Shown here: positions 1 through 10,450 of the stretch, piece after piece | Numbering within the stretch: the first letter of the stretch is position 1 | Layout of the letters: each line of letters begins with the position of its first letter | DNA from: Larix kaempferi | Lineage: Eukaryota; Streptophyta; Pinopsida; Pinales; Pinaceae | Assembly (NCBI GenBank): GCA_027924585.1 | Contig: BSBM01000825.1 | Span: 3,824,001-3,888,000, forward strand | DNA: 64,000 bases | Direction: 5' to 3' | Position numbers and translations under genes: made by a program | The notes under the pieces: generated by a model | Told to the model about the DNA's origin: nothing | What the model saw: the letters and a program-made list of their open reading frames with translations, nothing else | The model's database searches: none

Positions 1-297
1 TCAAACTTCAACATACTGTCTCTCTATCTTCCAGTCGACTGTAACGGTTGAACTGTCGAACCATTCTAACTTCTTTTGTAACTGAACGTAACGGTAAAGC
101 ATCCAAGCGTCTCAACACTCTCTATATAATCATGTAAATTATTGTAATATAAAAAATATTAGAATCAATTGATGATCTCATATCCAGTAATAGAAGATCA
201 GTTCGCATTCCTGCATATTGCCTTTGTATATTTGTGTTATGTCTGTGTAGTGTATTCCTGCTTTGTGCATTCTGTTTCCTCAACTTCTACCATAACA
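1..297 (+). repeat. LTR-like fragment cut by the window edge
   Basis: The stretch has the texture of an LTR promoter and leader: a TATA-like TATATAAT at 123-130, an A/T-rich tract just after it, then a T-rich pyrimidine run ending in CATAACA at 297. It contains TCGACT-type motifs near 33-60, like the LTRs at 5161 and 12646. No partner LTR, primer site or target duplication can be seen because the window begins here, so this is inference from composition and motif order only. Confidence 0.28.
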
Positions 298-389
298 GAG
301 CCAACTCATTCAGTCGAACTATTTCCCCCCTCATGCTTCCTGGCCACGTGCAAATCATAAATTCACGACCTCTAAATTACTCATCTGAC

Positions 390-860
390 TTCCGCAGTTC
401 CATAATCCGCATGCGGAATTCAGAAATCTGAATCCTCCATTCATCGTCCCGGAGGATTTACTTCTTTGCAATCCCGCAATATGCAACCCGCGTTGCGGAT
501 GTCGGAAAGTGGAAACCTCATTTCTTCGTCCCAGTAAAAATATCCTTTCGATGTCCACAATCCACCTTGCGGATGCAGAAAGTTGAAAATCCAACGCGCC
601 AACCCCCATGTAAATCACCTTCTGATTCCCACAATCCGCAATCTGCCTTGCGGATGTAGGAAGGTGGAATTCCAATGTGCCAACCCCGTGGAAATTTCCC
701 TTATGACTTCCACAATCCGCATTCCACCTTGAGGATTCGAAAAGTCGGAAAACTAACCACGTCATTCCAAATATCGGTCCCCGACCTCTGCAATCCGCAA
801 TTTGCATTGCAGATGTAGAAAGGTTGGGACCACAGACCCCTGCACCAGCCAACTTCCCAA
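390..860. repeat. Degenerate tandem repeat, about six units of 75-85 bp
   Basis: A core of the form CCACAATCCGC...CCTTGCGGATG...GAAAG recurs near 395, 469, 556, 630, 711 and 790. Each unit also carries a weaker tail resembling CCAACCCC..TGGAAAT. The repeats are well diverged, so the array is old. A 165-codon minus-strand frame (355-852) spans the array and simply repeats the same peptide pattern; I treat that frame as a by-product of the array and not as a gene. Confidence 0.7.
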
Positions 861-2470
861 GCTTATAACTTCTTCATCCTTGGGCCAAATTGGACAAGTC
901 TGGTACCGTTGGAAATATATTGAGGATCTCTATCCATTAGTGTGGTCCCCTACCACATCTGAGTACTCTAACCCTGTCATTTTTCCAACTGAAGCATTTT
1001 CCATAACCTCCTCTATGTGCCTTTACCCTTTTGAAAGGAACTCTGTCTGACCCTTGCCATGGATTCTCCCTTCACTTGAACCACAGAGGGTTCCTAAAAC
1101 ACAACAGGGGGATATCTACTTCCTTTCCCCAAGTCGATATGAATCCAAGCAATCCCTCATAAGGTGAATGCAATGCATAATTAAACACATACTATGAAAC
1201 TAGAAGTAGTCAATACACCTACAACTTGCAAGGTTGGACGCATCTTAAACTCATGCAATGTTGAAGCATTCAGACATGAACTCAGCCTCATACTCAGGAT
1301 TATGAATGGTCTTCACACTGATCAATTTCATGCATTCATTCATTCAATAACTTAAGCATAACAAACATAACATAACATAGGGAAAATGACATCATTTTAC
1401 ACCACATAAACACCTATATTTGGAATGAAGCTGCCTCAGGAAACTGGATAAGTGAGAGAAAATTTCCACCCAACCTTAGGTCTCTGTTCATCCTATACTC
1501 TTTCAGTTAAGAGACCACCCCCGAGATGGGTTGTGTATCGACTAAGGAGGGCTAACTAGGCTCTCTCACAGTCAAGGTTCCTCCCCAATGCTAAGCGAAC
1601 CTATAGTTGGGTTTATCAAGCATACAAGGGAACATGGAGGATGCTTCTAAGCCGGTGAGCTCACCCACAAAGCTACAGGCATCGCAGATCACTCAGCAAA
1701 CATGGAACCCACATTACCTACCTCACCCAACACAAGGAAGGCTCTCTTCTCTGTCACACAATCCCTCAAGGCCCCTTCCCTCTAGTTCTCTTTAGGGTGG
1801 GCATAGAAAGGTCCAAACTGTTATTTTCATGAGACTATTTCCCTCACTGGGTTGATCAAGCAGATCCAACCCTTGTCTTGCCTTCAAATCTGTTAATCAA
1901 GCTGGCATCTTCTTAGGGTTGCGACTGAAACTCTGTCCCACAATTTGGTCCTTGGAAAATAAATATAGGGTATTATCCAGGGTTTTCTAAGCTGATCGAG
2001 CTATGTAATTCATCTCAGGGTCTGATCCAAGGGTTTCCCAACTGGATTCACTTCCTACGCGGGGTTTCTTTGTATCCTCGTCTCTGCAAATTCGGGAATA
2101 CACAAAATTGTGATTTCCCTTGTTTTCTTCACGGCTCGGCTCTGCAAAATGCATGATGAATCGGGTTGTTGGTCAACCAGGGGATAGGGACTAGGATGAT
2201 CGAATTCCCATGAGGCATAGTAGCTTAAGGGGCAATCAAAACAGAGCCATACCCTTCCATACAGATCGCAAGGCTGCTCCATACTCCATCAAATTCATGG
2301 ACTGGCTTTCTCAACCACCTTCTTACAACAGCATTAAATGTCATCATGGGAGTCAAATGGGTTCACAAATTGACATGTGGCTGCATGGGTTCCAATCCCA
2401 CAACCCCTTCACCTCTCCCTAGTGGATACACATGGCCCCTTCTCATTGGTTTCCTCCTTAGCCAGTTTCT
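861..2470. other. No gene recognised; LTR-like noncoding sequence
   Basis: About 1.6 kb without a convincing coding region on either strand; the open frames are short and show no family motifs. Composition is more balanced than in the flanks, with several CCTCAGG / CTCTCACAG type segments. It may be the body of a long minus-strand LTR whose start is proposed at 2694, but neither its other end nor a primer site could be identified. Confidence 0.3.
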
Positions 2471-2479
2471 TGGTGTTTT

Positions 2480-2694
2480 TTTGCAATAATTAATAATTAC
2501 ATCATTTACATTATCTCATGGCTTAACAACACATGGATTATCAAAAATTCAAATACTTGCCTATGCAAATAAACCTGAGCATCCAATACTGGGGCCTTGG
2601 CCTTGAGCTCCACACTAGGGAAAACACACCTTGCATTTATACAATATTTACACTGTATCCAGTAAACCCTAAGGGTCAAAATATGGGTATTACA
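2480..2694 (-). repeat. Possible minus-strand LTR start (TGTAATACCC)
   Basis: Read on the minus strand from 2694, the sequence begins TGTAATACCCATATTTTGAC. Starts of the TGTAATACCC type are common in long plant Ty3/gypsy LTRs (family knowledge). No polypurine tract lies directly upstream, so if real this would be a 5' LTR reading leftward. There is no matching second copy in the window. Confidence 0.22.
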
Positions 2695-2699
2695 AATAC

Positions 2700-5160
2700 C
2701 AACGAAACTGATCGGTCCAAAGACCGGGACCTTGCAAATTGAAACCGACTCATCCACACCATCAACTGAAGATGAATTGGAAACCTTAGTACAAGGAGTA
2801 GAAAAATTTGACTTTGAGAACCCTCAACTGAAGAAAAAACTAGAGGAATTTGCTTGTAAAGTACTAGCCATTAGTTAGCAAATAACAGAAAGCGCAGCTG
2901 TTAACCCCAAGAAGTAATTCCTAGATGGGATTCGACTAGCGAAAACTAACTTCTAAAGCGAATAGAAGTTGGTCTACCATCAGGTAAGACCTAAATCAGT
3001 GAGTAGCCGCCAACGAAGACAAGGGAACTGAAGCCGGTATTGGTTAGCTAGGGAAATCCAGCCCAGCCCATCAACAAGGGAAGAAGGAAAAGGGAAGTTC
3101 ACAAGGGAGCAGGCCAAGAAACGAAAACAAGTTTTAGAATCGAGTGTGGGACAAGAATATGATAGAGCAATTGAAAAATACAAATATATTTTAGTCAATG
3201 TGCTAAAAAACTAAATTACCATTGAAAAGCAACTACGAAACAACATGGTATCCATCGGGAAGCAGAAAGAAGAGTAGGCGGCTCAACAAGGAAAAATCAA
3301 GAAGTTAGGGGGCACAAAATTTACAACAAAAGTGTCAAATCAACTAAGAACAATAGGAGAGGGCATCGGTTAGAACCCTATCAACCTCATCAAACTGAAC
3401 TCACCACCAAAGACTACGCTGATTGAAGAATAAATGTGTACACAATTGAATGAACAACAGACATAGCTAGAGCAAGCACCATATATGGGCTCAATTGATT
3501 AGCCTCCAACCAACCATCTTCCAACTGAATATACAATTGACTAGCTTTTGAATGAACAATAGATTGACCAGGGTTCGACTGATCAACAAGCCTCAACCAA
3601 GCAATCACATCAAATTTAAGAATCAGAAGCCAACCAAACAAGTAATGACCAGTTTGAGAAGGAAAAAGCAGCACAAGGGAAGACGATCAAAACAAAAAAA
3701 CAAGGCAATTGAGGAGCAACTATCAAAGAAATTATCAATAGATCGGATGGCCCAAACACAACAAAAGATAGAAAAACACCAGCAAAAAATTTATCCCCAT
3801 AGAATACATAACAACAAATGCAATCACAATAGATATAACAACGAACACAATATAAATAGACAAAACAACAACAATAGGAAGAGATGAAGCAAAAAGAGAG
3901 AGTAGCTGGAAAGTTAACCTATATTTCATAACCAAGACAATCCTCTAGAAAAAGGCTGAGTGATTATGTACAGAGTAGCAAAGGGAAAAAGCACAAAAAA
4001 GTAGAAAATACAAGAGTAAAACAAAGAAAACCTTTACAAGTGTTTTATAGCATGGAGAATAAATAGTAGGATATAACAACAGTCGATTTTTCTTTCGAGG
4101 ATGCATTTGATGAAGAAATCCACCAATAAAACAAGGCAATGAGTAAATAAAGGAATCTAAGATGGAGCAAATCATTGAAGAAATTTAAGTAAAGGAGAGA
4201 AAAGGAGGAAAAATTATGGCAGACTTATAAGGCACATGTTGGACAAGCACTATGGTATTCAATCGATGACCCTCCTAGCAACCTAGTTGACTACATGAAG
4301 GTTATAAAAATAAATTTGGTACATAATCAAAAGCTTCTAAGATATGAGAATAGAAAAATAAAAACTGATCAAACAAATGCCATCCTCAAAACTGAGCATG
4401 ACAAGTTTGAATATAGCAAAACGAAATTGGGGGAGGATGGAAATATGGCTAATTTGATGGGTAGTGTTTTAAATAACTGGTTGCGGCTATTTTGAAAACA
4501 CATGTAACCAACTTAAAATCATCGAAGCACTTATTGCAGAACTAAAAAACCAATGGAAATATAAAAAAGATGGCAGAATCTAGGATTCCTTTGGAGTTCA
4601 AATCAAAGCAGAGGAACACAAACAACCGGAATTACAAGCTTAGAGGCATCGGTGGTTTTAGGAAGGGATAAATGCACAACACAAATTGGCTAGAACAATC
4701 AAACAATAATGGTATGTACATCATTAACTTATCAAAATGCAGGAGGATTATAACTCTGACCTAGAAGTAGAACAATATGCCGCAATTGAAGACAAAATAG
4801 CATATCTCTCAGAAATGAGAAGAACAAATATCCCAGCATACCAAGTGCTCAATGAGTGGATTGAATTTGAAGACTGATTGAAGTAGGTTGCACCCCATAT
4901 TTACAAAACATATATGGAAGCTTTGAAAGATCCACCATCGCCACACCCTTAGCAATCTTCTCCATCGTGGCCAACATTTCATTTTTTCAGTCCAAGTGGA
5001 TCAACGAATCAACAAACGAATGTACAATAGTTGGGTGAAACCAACAGTGTTCAAATAGACATTCAGAAAGATAAAGAATTCATGATCTTTTTGATATTTT
5101 TTTTATTATGTAAAATTTTCACATCTTCCCCCTTATTTGGGATGAATAAGAGTTTGAGGG
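2700..5160 (+). pseudogene. Decayed retroelement interior with coiled-coil-like reading region
   Basis: Several frames give charged, heptad-like peptides interrupted by stops. One lies near 2735-2900 (including the string EDELETLVQGVEKF). A Lys/Gln/Asn-rich stretch lies at 3552-3887, and a third near 4740-4880 contains SEMRRTNIPAYQVLNEW. No reverse transcriptase, integrase or zinc knuckle is visible. The region ends in a purine-rich tract GAGTTTGAGGG immediately before the LTR at 5161, so I read it as the 3' part of a non-autonomous LTR element whose product was a coiled-coil protein of unknown role. Similar charged regions occur at 17.3-19.7 kb and 23.3-23.7 kb. Function is unknown and the reading frame is thoroughly broken. 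Confidence 0.4.
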
Positions 5161-5518
5161 TGTGGGAGATCTTAGAGGAGCCTTAGTCGACCTAGTCGAC
5201 TAGGAAATATAGTCAACTATTAGTAAGGTTGGTCGACTAGTAGTCAATTCAGTTGATAGTTGGTTAGATTTTCTGACCAAGGTAGTTACGGAAGCTATAA
5301 CTACTTTCATGATTATAATATTTTATAAAGGAATGAATCAATAATGTAAGGTAGTAGTTGTTGTTGGCTTATTGATCACATAATATAATAGGCTACTTGT
5401 TGTTGGTTCCACAACTACTCTGTGTGTGTGTGTGTGTGTGTGTTACCTTGTTTTATATTATGCTTTGTTATGCACACTACTAGTAACTATTTACTATGTA
5501 ATCCCATTGACTACAACA
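5161..5518 (+). repeat. 3' LTR with upstream polypurine tract
   Basis: It starts TGTGGGAGATC directly after the purine tract at 5150-5160 and ends GACTACAACA at 5518, giving TG...CA termini. TCGACTAGG motifs near the start and the GACTACAACA end are shared with the LTR at 12646-12971, so the two belong to related families. A perfect (TG)11 run lies at 5421-5442. No 5' partner LTR was found in the window. Confidence 0.5.
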
Positions 5519-5682
5519 CATACAACATTTTCTGCAATCATTCAATGTTCCATACCACCAATTTCCTTCAAACTCGTAATAAAAAAATCATAAATATTTC
5601 AGCTCTAGAATTCTCCCTCATTTTATGAACGTAGACAGGAATGCCTAATATGATCATTAACTATATAAATTTTCATGCAGAT

Positions 5683-6365
5683 CTATGGAGTATTGTCAAT
5701 AGTCCTAACCTCATCCAAAGGAAATGAGAAAAAATTTGCAATCTTCTCTTTCAAATCGTCCTTTTCTACTTGGGATAGATATCTTGCCCATTCCCAACCA
5801 CTCATTACATACCAAATAGAAGATGGAAAATTTGACACTTCAAGAAAAGATATATAGTTCTTGTAATTTGGATAATATGCAATGGGATGGCCTCTAGGTA
5901 AGATGTGAAATACAGTGCTTAATTGCATTGTATTGGACAACAAACTTCTTTCCATTGTCTTTCTAGATAGATATGTGATGGTTCCTCCATTTGCCTCAAT
6001 TTTTCTCTTACTTAAGTATTTATTATATTCATATTCATATTTGATATGTCAACATTCCTCAAAATATTTCCATCTGATAATATATTTCTCCTCACCATTT
6101 ACAGTTTCCTTATCATATGCCTTACGTACATGCTTCTCTATTGTATCTAACTTCATCTGCAATTTTACTGCATCGCCAAGTTTCCAACTACATACAATGC
6201 ATATAATTTCTCATGAAGTCTCTTTCTCATTTGTTAGAGATATTGGTTCACTAAATGGAAATTTTGAGACCCATTCTGGTTGGAATTGTCTCCCCATGTC
6301 CCATTGGCCTTTTTTCCTTTTGTGTGAGCATGAATGGTTTGTGTCACATTCTAAGGAAAAACCTT
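5683..6365 (-). pseudogene. hAT-transposase-like pseudogene, 3' part
   Basis: Reading the minus strand from 6365 downward gives, after one frame change and two stops, a continuous protein-like region. It contains EWVSKFPFSEPISLTNEKE, then CIVCSWKLGDAVKLQMKLD with TIEKH, and later GHPIAYYPNYKNYISFL and WYVMSGWEWARYLSQVEKDD. The order (aromatic PW/FPF segment, CxxC, then a His after a KxDTIEKH motif) resembles the zinc-binding N-terminal domain of plant hAT-type transposases and related nuclear proteins (family knowledge). The catalytic DDE/hAT dimerisation region is not visible. Its N-terminal part continues at 8345-8593 beyond an inserted LTR element. It could equally be a relic of a transposase-derived host gene. 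Confidence 0.45.
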
Positions 6366-6370
6366 CAACA

Positions 6371-6773
6371 TGTTAGGTTATACGAGCATACATATTTTAA
6401 CTTGCGAGAGAAATAAACAGAAATAACAAGCATACACTTGAGACACACAATATACCCTGGAAACCCCATACGGGGAAAATCAACACCCAATGAAGGTCTT
6501 CATTACATGGCCAAACTGGCCATCCGGTCCAAGTGAGATAGCCACCGCTCACCTCCAGGCCACTTTACAATGGATCCTCCTCAAGCCTTATAAAGGCTTC
6601 CTTACATGCAATACCATGGGGAAATACCATGAGCTACAACAAACCATGTGCTAGACCTAACCAGATTTGACTCAATCCTGAGTCAAGGTTAACCCTAACT
6701 ACCCCCCCTTTAAACTTGACTTGGAGTAATCACCAACCCCCCTCAAATCTTTAACCGAGGAATCTCACATACA
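6371..6773 (-). repeat. 3' LTR of the 6371-8344 element
   Basis: Minus-strand start TGTATGTGAG at 6773 follows a polypurine tract TAGGGGGG (6774-6781). A TATA-like TTATAA box lies near 6590, and the end is CCTAACA at 6371. The U5 part contains the GGTTTTCCCC / TTGTGTGTCTCAAGTG pattern also seen in the copia LTRs at 45080 and 51600, which places this element near Ty1/copia. The U3 start is inferred from the purine tract because the other LTR is truncated. Confidence 0.55.
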
Positions 6774-8170
6774 CCCCCCTATCACCTAGGTCTTTATCCT
6801 GACTTTACTGGTGAGTTACCAGGGGTATGCATGCCTTACTAGGTCTTACAACCATATGCCCTTTTACATGCAAACTACTCCATTTTTATTTTTATTTTTT
6901 TCATGTGTCTTCATGGTGACTACACGATCACCATCTATTGCTTCATCCTATCGCTTTTCCATGCTCGTTTTCTTGCTCATTCTTCCATGCCTTGCATTCT
7001 TGCCATGCATCCTTCTTTTCCATTACTTGTCCACTACTTTGATTCAACGTTTCATGAAATATTGGTTCCTTCTATGGCTTTCTTGACCAACCCACCTGCA
7101 TGCATCTCCTCACACACTTAGATGCCTCTCAATCTTCACATATCTACGGATTCATCTTCTATCTCGTGGCCTTTAAGATCAAGCGTGGAACTTCTTCTCA
7201 CCGATAGATTTCAATTCGCGGACTCATTCAACACAGAGATCAATGGAGGCTCAACTTGGCATTCAAAATTGTGGGTCTTACTCTTGATGCGAGTTCGGGC
7301 TTGTCTTGGATTTTTGGACATTGCCAACCCCCATTCACGTGACCTCTGGCTCCTTGAGATACTTCTCGGCCCACCACATGCAACGCCCATGGAGAAACTC
7401 TACCAATTTCAAAGTCTCCTTTGAGAATGATGCCATTGCAGCCTCCACCAGGGCATGTACTCAACAAAACATTGAACACACATGCAATTAGGGTTTCTTC
7501 ATGGCAGTGTTGGCTCCTCCAACATGCACATGATCTGCGTCCTGCACTACCGACAGGTTCGCGTGCTTTCATGCCCATCTCCCACGCGATCACCATGAAC
7601 TTTGTGCGCTGGTCTACACCTACTAGTGGTTTGTTGTCTTCACACTAATGATCGCAGCTTCCAGCTCGGCCCTGAGTCTGCTTCCTTTACAACATCCTTC
7701 GCATCCAGCCACACTTCATAGCACAACCCGAAATTTCTAACAACAAAACAACTGTTGTCGTTGACCACATGCAATAATATATCAACGGATCCACCATAGT
7801 GACTTCAACACATAACTTAGAGTAGTGATCGTCCTCATGCTCCATGGATTGCTCCTTCATGCGGCTAGGGTTTATCTCTATGATCAAATGGAGGGCGATC
7901 TCCTCCTTTTAGTTGCATCCTCCAATTCCTTCACTCGGGTTGCTCTCCTCCTGCAGCTCTCCACTGCTCTCGGTCTCACTTCACGCGCGGACAACCTCTC
8001 GCTCTCCTGGATGCTTCTCTAGGCGGCCTCCTCCACCACCGCACAGCCTTCATGGTTGGCTCCTCCATGCCTCCTGCCAACGCTACAGCTGCTTCTCACT
8101 GCCCAGATTTAAAAAACTGAGCCAGAGGCCCCCATACCCCCCTTATGTTCGTCGGATGGGACTCCAAACA

Positions 8171-8188
8171 CCATGGCTCTAATACCAC
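8171..8188 (-). other. Primer-binding site, tRNA-iMet type
   Basis: The minus strand reads GTGGTATTAGAGCCATGG one base after the LTR end CCTAACA. It matches the common plant primer site TGGTATCAGAGC with small changes and fixes the element's direction as minus. Confidence 0.65.
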
Positions 8189-8189
8189 T

Positions 8190-8344
8190 TGTTAGGTTAT
8201 ACGAGCATACATATTTGATCTTCATTGGGTGTTGGTTTTCCCCGTATGGGGTTTCCTGGGTATATTGTGTGTCTCAAGTGTATGCTTGTTATTTCTGTTT
8301 ATTTCTCCCGCAAGTTAAAATATCTATGCTCGTATAACCTAACA
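8190..8344 (-). repeat. Rearranged 5' LTR: 27 bp of U5 plus inverted U5 copy
   Basis: Positions 8190-8216 repeat the first 27 bp of the left LTR end in the same orientation. Positions 8217-8344 are the reverse complement of about 6371-6498, with roughly five mismatches over 128 bp. The result is that TGTTAGGTTATACGAGCATA-type sequence stands at both ends of this 155-bp block, and U3 and R are absent. Confidence 0.7.
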
Positions 8345-8593
8345 CAACATTGCTATTTCCAATTCTGGTGAAAGTGCATTGATCTCACTTTGGTCACTAA
8401 AGGAATCTATGTTATCATCCATTATATGGATACTAAATGCATTCTTAAAAAAGTTGACATCTCTGTCACTAATAAGTTGCTCAAAATATCTTGAATCATG
8501 AAGAGAATGTGGATTCTTGGATTGAGGATTTTGAAAGTATGATAATACATCCCTTTGTCTTGATGTTTTCTTTCCACAATCGGTGTTTGACAT
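8345..8593 (-). pseudogene. hAT-transposase-like pseudogene, 5' part
   Basis: An 83-codon minus-strand frame starts with ATG at 8593 (MSNTDCGKKTSRQRD) and runs into the right boundary of the LTR element. It is acidic and low in motifs (IMDDNIDSFSDQSE), as expected for a disordered N-terminus ahead of the zinc-binding domain encoded at 5683-6365. Joining across the element at the CAACA duplication restores adjacency of the two parts, which is why I treat them as one interrupted gene. The frame after the junction does not continue cleanly, so the gene was already decayed or has decayed since. Confidence 0.4.
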
Positions 8594-8727
8594 CTCACTT
8601 AAAATTTCACAATTAAATTTTCAAATCATTCTAGAAACTAGAAGTGAAACCTCCATGAGAAAATAATATAATTTTAATATAAATCGTAACCCATCCATGA
8701 TTAGCTTCATTATTAGAATTAAATCCT

Positions 8728-8888
8728 CTTAGAATGTGATTATTGGTGGAAGATTGTTCAACCCGTATTTCTGCATCTTTATTCATTAAATTCCTTTATA
8801 TATATATACTCTTAGAATGTGATTATTGGTGGAAGATTGTTCAACCCGTATTTATGCATCTTTGTTCATTAAATTTCTTTTTTAATAT

Positions 8889-8934
<46 letters not shown>
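8728..8934. repeat. 83-bp tandem duplication plus (TA)n(TG)n microsatellite
   Basis: The segment starting CTTAGAATGTGATTATTGG at 8728 recurs at 8811 with only a few differences, giving a period of 83 bp. It is followed by a (TA)n run (8890-8902) and a (TG)16-type run (8903-8934). Confidence 0.8.
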
Positions 8935-8935
<1 letters not shown>

Positions 8936-8969
8936 TTGAACATAATATAAATAGAAATTAGCGGTGACT

Positions 8970-9358
8970 ATTACCCATGAACATAGTATACGTAACTTAG
9001 TGGTGACTATCGACTTTTCTATAATTTTTTAGTCATACAATATTTTTAATTTTTTTAAATATTAAAAAAAAATGTGCAAGTTAAAATGTGCTAATAATAT
9101 ATATATATATATATAAGAGTTAAAATGTGCTCTTTCTCTCTCTCTCTATATATAAAAGTTAAAATGTGTTAAGTTTATCTCTCTCTCTCTATATACACTC
9201 TATTTAATTAACAAAAATTACATATAAACTTAACTATTTTATTAGCTTGCATTTTTTCTCTAATACTTAAAAACAATAAAAAATATTACTTAGGACTATA
9301 AAATTATAGAAAAGTCTATAGTCACCATTAAGTTCTATGTATATTGTTCAGCCATAAT
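8970..9358. repeat. AT-rich inverted repeat, MITE-like
   Basis: 8994-9034 and 9294-9334 are 41-bp inverted copies with few mismatches (core GTGACTATCGACTTTTCTAT and its complement). Weaker pairing extends outward to about 8970 and 9358. The 260-bp loop is simple-sequence rich: (TA)n and (TC)n blocks alternate with GTTAAAATGTG at 9075-9200. No clear target duplication was found. Confidence 0.5.
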
Positions 9359-9456
9359 TACTAGATGTACTATATTATATTTCAACCATAGTTACTATAT
9401 GTACTATATTATATTTCAACATAGTTACTATATATACTATATTATATTTCAACCAT
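9352..9456. repeat. 35-bp minisatellite, three units
   Basis: The motif CATAGTTACTATATGTACTATATTATATTTCAA repeats at about 9352, 9387 and 9421 with minor changes. The retroposon at 9484 inserted just beside it. Confidence 0.7.
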
Positions 9457-9483
9457 AAGATATATATTGTAATAGTTACTTAT

Positions 9484-10432
9484 TTTTTTTTCCTTGGAAA
9501 AAGTCCGTAATTTTATTTCAAAAAGATGATCAAAATTACATTCTGCACATGTAGTAGAATCACAAGGATCCCTACATTTTCACATATTTCTGTCCCATAT
9601 AAGCATAAACAACCGCTGCTGAACCAAAAAAAGAGAAACCCAAATGAAACATTGCCACAAGAAGATGAACAAAATCTTAAACAACAAAGAGAAACCCAAA
9701 GAAAGCGTTGCCACAAGAAGAAGAACATAAATCTTGATCAGCAGGTGAAACGGTTTCAGATCTGGATGCTCGACGAAGGGAACCAAGAGTCGCCGCCACC
9801 ATCGAGGATAGCAGCCGCCGTCGAAGGTTTGCAGCCGCCGTCAAAGAGCAGGAGCCTGTAGACTAGCCACCGAGAAAGGCTGGAACCCGCCGGCCTCCAA
9901 GAAGGCAATCCTCAACAAGACGGCTTCGTCCCTCCACCGAAAGCCTGGAGCAGACCACTACAGGAAGTCAAGAAAACCCAAAGATCCAGACGCCTCCACC
10001 GAAATCATCCACCGGCCTCCAAGCCCGAAGCAACAGTAACCTCAGCAGACGGCTCCATCAGTGCCAGCGAAGATCCGTCAAAGCAAACCCGCGTCAGAGG
10101 AAGCAGGATATCCATGTCTGTGTACAGAGCAGCAGACGCAAAGACCTCCCAAGCCGGCGAAATACAGCCCGCATACAGCCTCCGGTGAATAAGCCAACAG
10201 ACAGACCCTGCGTCTAATCAGGAGCAGACCGCCCTAGCAACTGCCGAGAACCAAGATCCCCGAGATGCCTCCTCCGGAGGACGCCGCCCTTCAGGAAACC
10301 TGCAAGAAAACGCAACAAACAGAAGAGGAGGGGCGGTTGGGCCAAGCCCTGTCCGCCCTAGCTAAACAGTGTAAACGACTCTCAAAACCAGAGAAGCTCC
10401 GGCGCTCCAAGAAAACGATCCCCCTCCAATTC
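9484..10432 (-). mobile_element. GC-rich non-LTR retroposon fragment, 18-bp TSD
   Basis: An 18-bp direct repeat (ATTGTAATAGTTACTTAT) occurs at 9466-9483 and 10433-10450 and brackets a 949-bp insert. The insert begins on the plus strand with a poly-T run, which is a poly-A tail on the minus strand. A long variable-size duplication plus poly-A is the mark of LINE-driven insertion (family knowledge). The insert is much richer in G+C than its surroundings. Its short frames show no RT or RNase H, so it is either a LINE 3' end or a retrocopied transcript; I cannot name its source. On the minus strand a hydrophobic repeated peptide near 9580-9786 (LWQ-F-WVSL pattern) comes from an internal duplication. 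Confidence 0.7.
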
Positions 10433-10450
10433 ATTGTAATAGTTACTTAT

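Larger units (their letters stand above)
6371..8344 (-). mobile_element. Non-autonomous LTR element with U5 at both ends, TSD CAACA
   Basis: The element is flanked by perfect 5-bp duplications, CAACA at 6366-6370 and at 8345-8349. On the minus strand the left end is a normal 3' LTR (6371-6773) ending CCTAACA. At the right, a primer-binding site complementary to initiator tRNA-Met type (8171-8188, GTGGTATTAGAGCCATGG on the minus strand) is followed by only 27 bp of the expected LTR, then by a 128-bp inverted copy of the LTR's U5 end running out to the insertion boundary. The ~1.4-kb interior has no gag or pol, only a leader-like sequence, so it is of the LARD/TRIM type. It interrupts the transposase-like pseudogene at 5683-8593. 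Confidence 0.7.

Noticed and set aside
355-852. 165-codon minus-strand open frame
   Set aside because: It is exactly coextensive with the degenerate tandem repeat and its peptide only repeats the unit; no domain or start context supports a gene.
5915-6376. 153-codon plus-strand frame
   Set aside because: It is the antisense shadow of the transposase-like pseudogene, whose minus-strand motifs are recognisable.
6903-8182. Several plus-strand frames of 60-100 codons inside the 6371-8344 element
   Set aside because: They are in the leader of a minus-strand LTR element and show no motif; the element's direction is fixed by its primer site.
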